Of a stretch of DNA of 64,000 nt, positions 58,301 through 64,000 are shown one piece after another; within the stretch, counting starts at the first letter, position 1; each line of letters begins with the position of its first letter. The DNA is from Paraphaeosphaeria minitans (Eukaryota; Ascomycota; Dothideomycetes; Pleosporales; Didymosphaeriaceae), in NCBI GenBank assembly GCA_015832175.1, contig WJXW01000012.1:1260001-1324000 (forward strand), written 5' to 3'. Both the position numbers and the translations under genes were made by a program. The notes beneath the pieces are model-generated. The model saw only the letters and a program-made list of their open reading frames with translations. It searched no databases and was not told the DNA's origin.

Positions 58301-59640
58301 CTAATTTTTCTTTATTAGTAAGATTAAATAACAATATTCTATCCTAAGGTAATCTAGCTATTGCGGTTTAAAGTCTTTAGCACTCTATTAGTGTCCACCT
58401 ATAAGCATAGGGCTTATAGGGACAGTTTAGTTATTTCTTTATCTAATTAGACAAACTAGAACTATTAGAGTTAGTAGATTGTTTTAATAATCTATTAAAA
58501 GTGGCAAATACCCTACTTGTTTTATTAGAACTAGATTAGATTAAATACTCCTAAATAAGCGCCAAAAATACCTTCCCTAAATCGTCTAGCGTAATCTAAT
58601 TCTGTCCTAGCGTCTTATCCTAGATTAGCTATTAGTTTATTAATTAGGCCTAATCTAGTGCTATACGCGCAGCGATTATATCTAGGAAATCTTAGGTAGT
58701 AAGCGGTCTACTAATTTCGCTAATTAAGTAGGTCTTTACTTTTTAATAGAGGAGCTACTACTCTTTAAACTAGGTCTTAGAACTTTATCTTGCCTACTTA
58801 GCCTTCTTAAGATAAGCGTAGTATAAAGCTTAAACATTATTCTATATAGCTCCTTTATTTAGTGCGAGATCTTTCTTTAAGAGTTAAATTAGGGACTAAA
58901 GCGTAGTTTAGCGTGTATTAACTAGAGTGATTATGGCAGGAGCAAGCAGATTAGGCGATACTATAGTGTTTACCTAAGTCTAGAGATTCTGTATCTTAGT
59001 ATAGTCTACTTACTAGTCTGAAACTGCTGCTCTATATTCTGCTATTTATAAAGGAAAGCTCTTCTTATCTATTTTATACTTAGTAAGCTCTGCTTTATAT
59101 AATTAAATACTCGCTATAGAGGCTGTATCCGCAATTAGTAATAGTTTCTATAAGAGTAGAGGTTGTTCTAGCTTTACGTAATTAATTACTAAAGCGTTAA
59201 TCGCCTCTAGGTTAATTTAGTTCTAGATTCCTTTTAAGTTTACTTAGAATTAAAGCTAGACAAACTAGTAGGGCTAGCTAGCGCAATTAACAAGCTATAC
59301 TTCTGCTATTTTAACAATTTTTATAATTAGAAATAGAGGGGTTATATTATAAAGAGGTTCTAAATAGAGTGTTATATAATAATTTAAGCGTTACTAAGTA
59401 GGTAAGGAGAATTGTCCTACGTTCTAAGCGCTAGGCTTATAACTGTTATGGTAAAAAGGGCTCAAACTATTATAGGATATTTAGGAGCAGAGTTGTAAAG
59501 AATATAAATAGCTAATTATAGGAAAGGATGCTAAAAAAGCAGACTATATACAAAAGAAACGAGCCTCTTGGTAAGAATCCCGTAATATGAATTAGTGGAT
59601 CTAGAAAGAATCACGAAAGTAAGTGTTTTACTTTAATAAG
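52396..59640 (-). mobile_element. Ty1/copia element, RIP-degenerated
   Basis: Two near-identical LTRs of about 196 bp, 52396-52590 and 59444-59640, share TAGTAAAAAGGGC/TGGTAAAAAGGGC starts and GTGTTTTACTTTAA ends. A polypurine tract beside the left LTR (minus-strand AGGGGGTG) places the 3' end on the left, so the coding strand is minus. On that strand the reverse transcriptase is readable at about 55226-55080, with its active-site box at 55215-55226 reading YINN, then EWFLGV. This is the copia rather than the gypsy pattern. Internal length is about 6.85 kb, long for copia. Stops are in all frames. The 5-bp flanks (TAACC left, AGTCT right) do not match. Confidence 0.8.
54033..54067. other. Perfect 12-bp inverted repeat in the copia interior
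   Basis: TAATTATAGGGG at 54033-54044 is mirrored by CCCCTATAATTA at 54056-54067 around an 11-nt loop. It lies in a purine-rich part of the copia 3' region. Confidence 0.7.
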
Positions 59641-60454
59641 TCTTTATTAGTAATTCTAAAGAGTTGTCTAAGACATTTCTTAAAGTTATTATAATTCTTA
59701 ATAATAATAACTATATTAGCGTGCTTATTTGCGTAATTGTTGTTATTATTATTATAGTCTATTCCTAGGTACTTTTTAAGGTAGAGATAAATCTATAATT
59801 CTGTATCTCCTTATATATATATTACTACAAAGATAACCCTTTTCTTATCTTTAAGGGACTTGTCTAAGTTAAAGAAGTAGAGGTCTAACTAGAGAATCTA
59901 GACATTAGTTTAAGATTATTTACTAAAGTAGAGATTAGGTTTATACGCCTTACTACTATCCTTTATAGGAGTAATTTTAGCGGCACCTAAAGCTGTAGAA
60001 GAGGTAAGAGTTTATAAAGTACTTATATTAAGGGTGTTTAAGATGTTAAATCTAAGAGAGTAGCTTGTCCTAAAGGGTTAAAGTTAGTTCTTAGGCAGGA
60101 GTACTTATAGAAGGTAGAAGGTTTTATTAATATAATAGTATCTTGCAAAGTGTAATAAGTTAACAATTTAGTCTACTAGAATCCAAATAATAGATTAATA
60201 AACAGATTAAACATAAGTATAGAAAGCCCATCTTTACGTTCCTATATACTAAGACTGCTCCGCTGCTTAGTACTACTAAGCAACTAAGCACTTTACGTAA
60301 CCTACTCTACTACTTAGTGCCGCTAAGTAACTAAGTATATTACGTGACCTAATCTAAGTTACTTAGCGTCTCTTTATTACGTTTGTAACCCTGTCGTCGC
60401 TTTATTACACTTTTATAAGCGCCCAAGTCCCACGTTGTTATCTGGTACGTAACA
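59641..60454 (-). mobile_element. Ty3/gypsy fragment: gag start and 5' LTR (U3 type C)
   Basis: Positions 59641-60043 are minus-strand gag N-terminus and leader, matching 42726-43131. The LTR at 60044-60454 (411 bp) starts TGTTAAATC and ends TACGTAACA and has the same U3 type as the LTR at 50720. The fragment faces the plus-strand gag at 51130 with the copia element between them. Confidence 0.78.
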
Positions 60455-63400
60455 TACATATAGTAAACTAGGCTATATAGCTAGGAACTGTAGATTAAAG
60501 AACAAAGTCTATTAAACTAAGTTAAATATACTAACTATTAAGGACTAAGAACCTAATAAGGAATAAGAAGTTATAATAACGTTATTTAGTTACTAACGCG
60601 TTATATTAGAATAAAGTAAGTAATTAGATTTATTTAACTTATAATTATACAAAGATCTAGAAGACAACTCTAACGTATACTATAATATAGAAGACGTAGA
60701 AGAGATACTAAGATCTCCTACTCCTTACCTATAAAATAGGCGGGAAGAAGACAACCCTATATTACCTAAGTATAAACTAAATGTTTAGGACTATATAGAA
60801 CCCTACTAGGCACTAAAAGGGATGCGACCCTATAAAAATAAGGAATTAGACTATATACTAAAGTACTACCTAGACTACTAAAATCCTATACACTAATTCT
60901 ATATATCGATATATTGCAAAGAACTAACATGCGTATAATATAAGGTAGAGAAAAAGGAGAATAAGAAATAATTTAGAAGGAAACTGCGCTATAAATAGAT
61001 ATAAATAGACTACCCTATTATAGCTTGTAACGAATACCTCTAGGATAAATAATAAGTAAAATACTTTCCTTACTTTATACTAAAGGGTAATAAATGCTGC
61101 AATATACTTATTAATAAAGACTATATATAACTATACTAGTACACGTGTTTAAACTAAGACTGTAAATACCACTATATAGCTAAACGTTTAGACGGCTTTA
61201 TAAACTGCTCTATGTAAGAAGTAATAATAGAACTACTAATTTAACTAGTACATAGGAACAGTAAAGACTATAGGAGGAAAAATAGTAGAATATCCTTATA
61301 GAAAGAAGAAGACGATCTATATAAACTATGTACTTAAGAATAATAATAGAAGTAGATACTTAGAAACGTATACTAGGCACTAGAACTTAACTATAACCTA
61401 TATAAATAGATGTCGTTTTTAGGCCTAAACTTAGATAAGAAAACGCCTTTATTAAATTAAATACTATAGTAAGTATAGTATTAGTTAAGCTACTAGTATA
61501 GTTTAAAGGAATATAGGCTTAAGCTCTTATAGACTTAACAGTAGGAAGAAACTTTATATTTTATTAGATAGTAAGATAAGCAAGACTTATAATATTAGAG
61601 AAAGAAGTACTCTATATTATTTATATTATAAATAGATCCTTAGTGCCTAAGACACCTTAGATATACTAGGAGGTTACTACTATAATAATAGTCTAAGGAT
61701 ATAGAGAGGAACTTATCTTAGATGTCTTACTAGGATCTAAGCACAAGTTAGTCTTAGGATTATCTTAGTTAATAATATATAACTCGCAGATTAACTAGGG
61801 TATAAAGGAAATATTATTTAAACGCTGTAATTATATATTATAAGTAAAGCCTATATATTAACTTAAAATAATAGTAGATAAGGGAGTTATTAATAATATA
61901 ATACTATAACAAATAGTTAAAAAACAGAAGCACACCTTAGTAGACGCTAGTAGGAACTACTAGGTTAAGAAGCGTAAAAAGGAAGATAACAGCACACTCC
62001 TTACCTTACTAAGAGAGTATAGGAAATAGACATATATATTTATAGAGAAGGAAGGAAAAGCAAACCTACTAAAACATTAACCCTAGGATCTTATAATAGA
62101 CCTAGAAGAAGGGGAGACACTACCCTTTAGACTACTATATAGTACGATAGGAGAAGAACTCCTTAAAGAACGTAATTTTATTAAGATAAACCTTAAGAAA
62201 GGATATATATAACTATTAAAATTACTAGCAGTAAGCCCTTTTATATTTGTTAAGAAAAAGGATAGATTAGATAGACTATACGTTAACTACTAACAACTTA
62301 ATAATATAACAATAAAGAACTAATATCTACTACTAAACATTACAGAGTTACGAGATTAACTATCTTAAGCTAAGATATTTATAATAATAGATCTAAAAGA
62401 CGGTTACCACCTTATACAAATTAAGAAAGGTAAAGAATAGAAAACAGCATTTTAATTACGCTATAGACTATTTAAATATAAAGTTATGCCTTTTAGACTT
62501 ATAAACGCACTAGTAGCTTTTATAGCACTTATTAATAATATACTCTACAAATATCTAGACATATTTGTTATTGCGTATATAAACAATATCCTTATCTTTT
62601 CTAAAAATAAATTAGACGACACTAAGTATGTATAGATATTACTAGAAGTACTAGATAAAACATGCCTTTGTATTAAACTTAAGAAATGTAAGTTTAACGT
62701 TAAATAACTAAAATTCCTAGAATATATTATTACTATAGAAGGAATTAAGATAGCACTAAGTAAAGTTAAATGTATTAAGAACTAGCTAATACTAAAGATA
62801 GCTAAGAATATCTAAGAATTCTTAGAATTCTATAGATTTAACTAACAATTTATCTAAGATTACGTAAAGGTCACAATACCCTTAATAAATCTTATAAAGA
62901 AGGACGTACCCTTTAAATAGATAAATAAGTGTAGAATGTTATTCTAACTCCTTAAAATAGTATATATTATAGAACCTATCCTTATTTATTTTAGAAGCGA
63001 TAAACTACTACGCTTTAAAACAAACGCTAGCGATCTTACGCTAAGCGCCTACGCTAAATAAGAATATAATAGTAAATAGCACCTAATTGCCTATTACTTA
63101 TGTAAATTTAATAACGCTAAAACATAATACAATATATATAATAAAGAACTCTACGCTATTGTTAAAGCCTTAAAGCACTAGAGGATTTACGCACTTAGTT
63201 ACTTAACACTAGAAATCTATATAGATTATAAGAATCTTCTAAGGTTCATAATAACAAAAGAACTTACACTATAACAACAAAGATAGTTATAGACTACTAG
63301 GTAGTATAAGTTTAAAATTATCTATATAGCTAGAAAAGAAAATAGCAGAGTAGACGCTCTTAGCTAATAAAGTAATTTAGTAGAAGAAAAGGTAAAAACC

Positions 63401-64000
63401 TTCTCTATAATCCTTTGCAAAGCTAAAGATAGATCTCTAGAACTAATAGTAGAACTAAATTAACTTTTAGTAATTAACTAAGAAGTTCTAGAACATCTAT
63501 AGACTAAGATTATCTAATAATACCATAATAACCCTATGTACGTACACCTAGGCATTATAAAGACAATAGAACTTATCTAAAGGAATTACACCTTTAAAGG
63601 AATTAAAGAAGCTATAACAACTTATATCTATAAATATGCAGAATGCTAGAGAAATAAACACAGTATATATTTTAAATATAAAGAGATGTAAGCAATTAAA
63701 ATACTAATAGTACTATAAGAAGATATCGCTATAGATTTTATTATAGGAATTCTAAACTCTAAGGATCTAACAACAGGAATTAAATATAATAGCATACTAG
63801 TAGTAGTCTACTAACTAACTAAGTATATTAAGCTTATTTTATGCCTTAAAAGAATAATAGTAAAGGAACTTACTTTTCTTATCCTAGACTAACTAATTAG
63901 ACACTACGGAATCTTAAAAATAATTATTAGTAATAGAGACAAGCTCTTTATATTAAATTATTAGATAACACTTATAGCCCTACTTAGAATAAAAAGAAAG
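60455..64000 (+). mobile_element. Ty3/gypsy gag-pol, plus strand, truncated at both ends
   Basis: It begins inside the gag zinc knuckle (YICSKLGYIARNC minus its first residues) and runs through protease-like and reverse-transcriptase sequence. The active-site box YINN is at 62576-62587. RNase H follows (DASDLTLSAYAK becomes NASDLTLSAYAK near 63030). The integrase H2C2 region is at 63540-63660 and the integrase core near 63735-63940 (IISNRD for IISDRD). It continues past the window end. TAA/TAG codons interrupt all domains. It has no LTR of its own in the window. Confidence 0.85.

Overview
The window is from a filamentous ascomycete (Pezizomycotina, possibly Dothideomycetes; the class is a guess). 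Genes have short 46-180 nt GT-AG introns with CTAAC/CTAAT-like branch sites. The right 27 kb is an AT-rich block of LTR retrotransposons with the CpA-to-TpA stop-codon pattern of repeat-induced point mutation (RIP), which is known only from this group.

Positions 1 to about 36,250 are ordinary GC-balanced DNA with eleven supported genes. In order: an NmrA/isoflavone-reductase-like protein cut by the window start (+); condensin subunit SMC4 (-); a secreted, probably GPI-anchored CPAF-like S41 peptidase with two apparent lesions (+); a secreted FAD-dependent oxidoreductase (-); an F-box-like protein (+); a secreted, probably GPI-anchored PEBP-like protein (-); a YMC1-type mitochondrial carrier (-); a Ras-family GTPase lacking a CAAX box (-); a small secreted cysteine-containing protein with an in-frame stop (+); a 667-aa unknown coiled-coil/Ser-rich protein (+); and a CP2/Grainyhead transcription factor (+). 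Three weaker ORFs are listed with low confidence. No biosynthetic cluster is visible: the genes look like unrelated housekeeping, secreted and regulatory loci. The spacers at 19.8-23.9, 27.7-30.0 and 32.8-36.2 kb are gene-poor and carry short tandem repeats and G-rich tracts.

Positions 36,249-64,000 are a nest of RIP-degenerated elements. From left to right: a 5' LTR with a gag stub (+); two minus-strand Ty3/gypsy elements in tandem sharing a middle LTR (36,893-49,794); an unassigned repeat-rich segment; another LTR plus gag (+); a minus-strand Ty1/copia element (52,396-59,640); an inverted gypsy gag fragment with its LTR (-); and a plus-strand gypsy gag-pol running off the window end. Each reverse-transcriptase YxDD box that I read carries Asp-to-Asn changes. 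The two tandem gypsy elements are near-identical through pol. They carry different accessory reading frames, antisense to pol, between pol and the 3' LTR; one has the spacing of a Zn2Cys6 cluster. This modular accessory-gene slot, together with the interchangeable LTR U3 regions, is the most unusual thing in the window.
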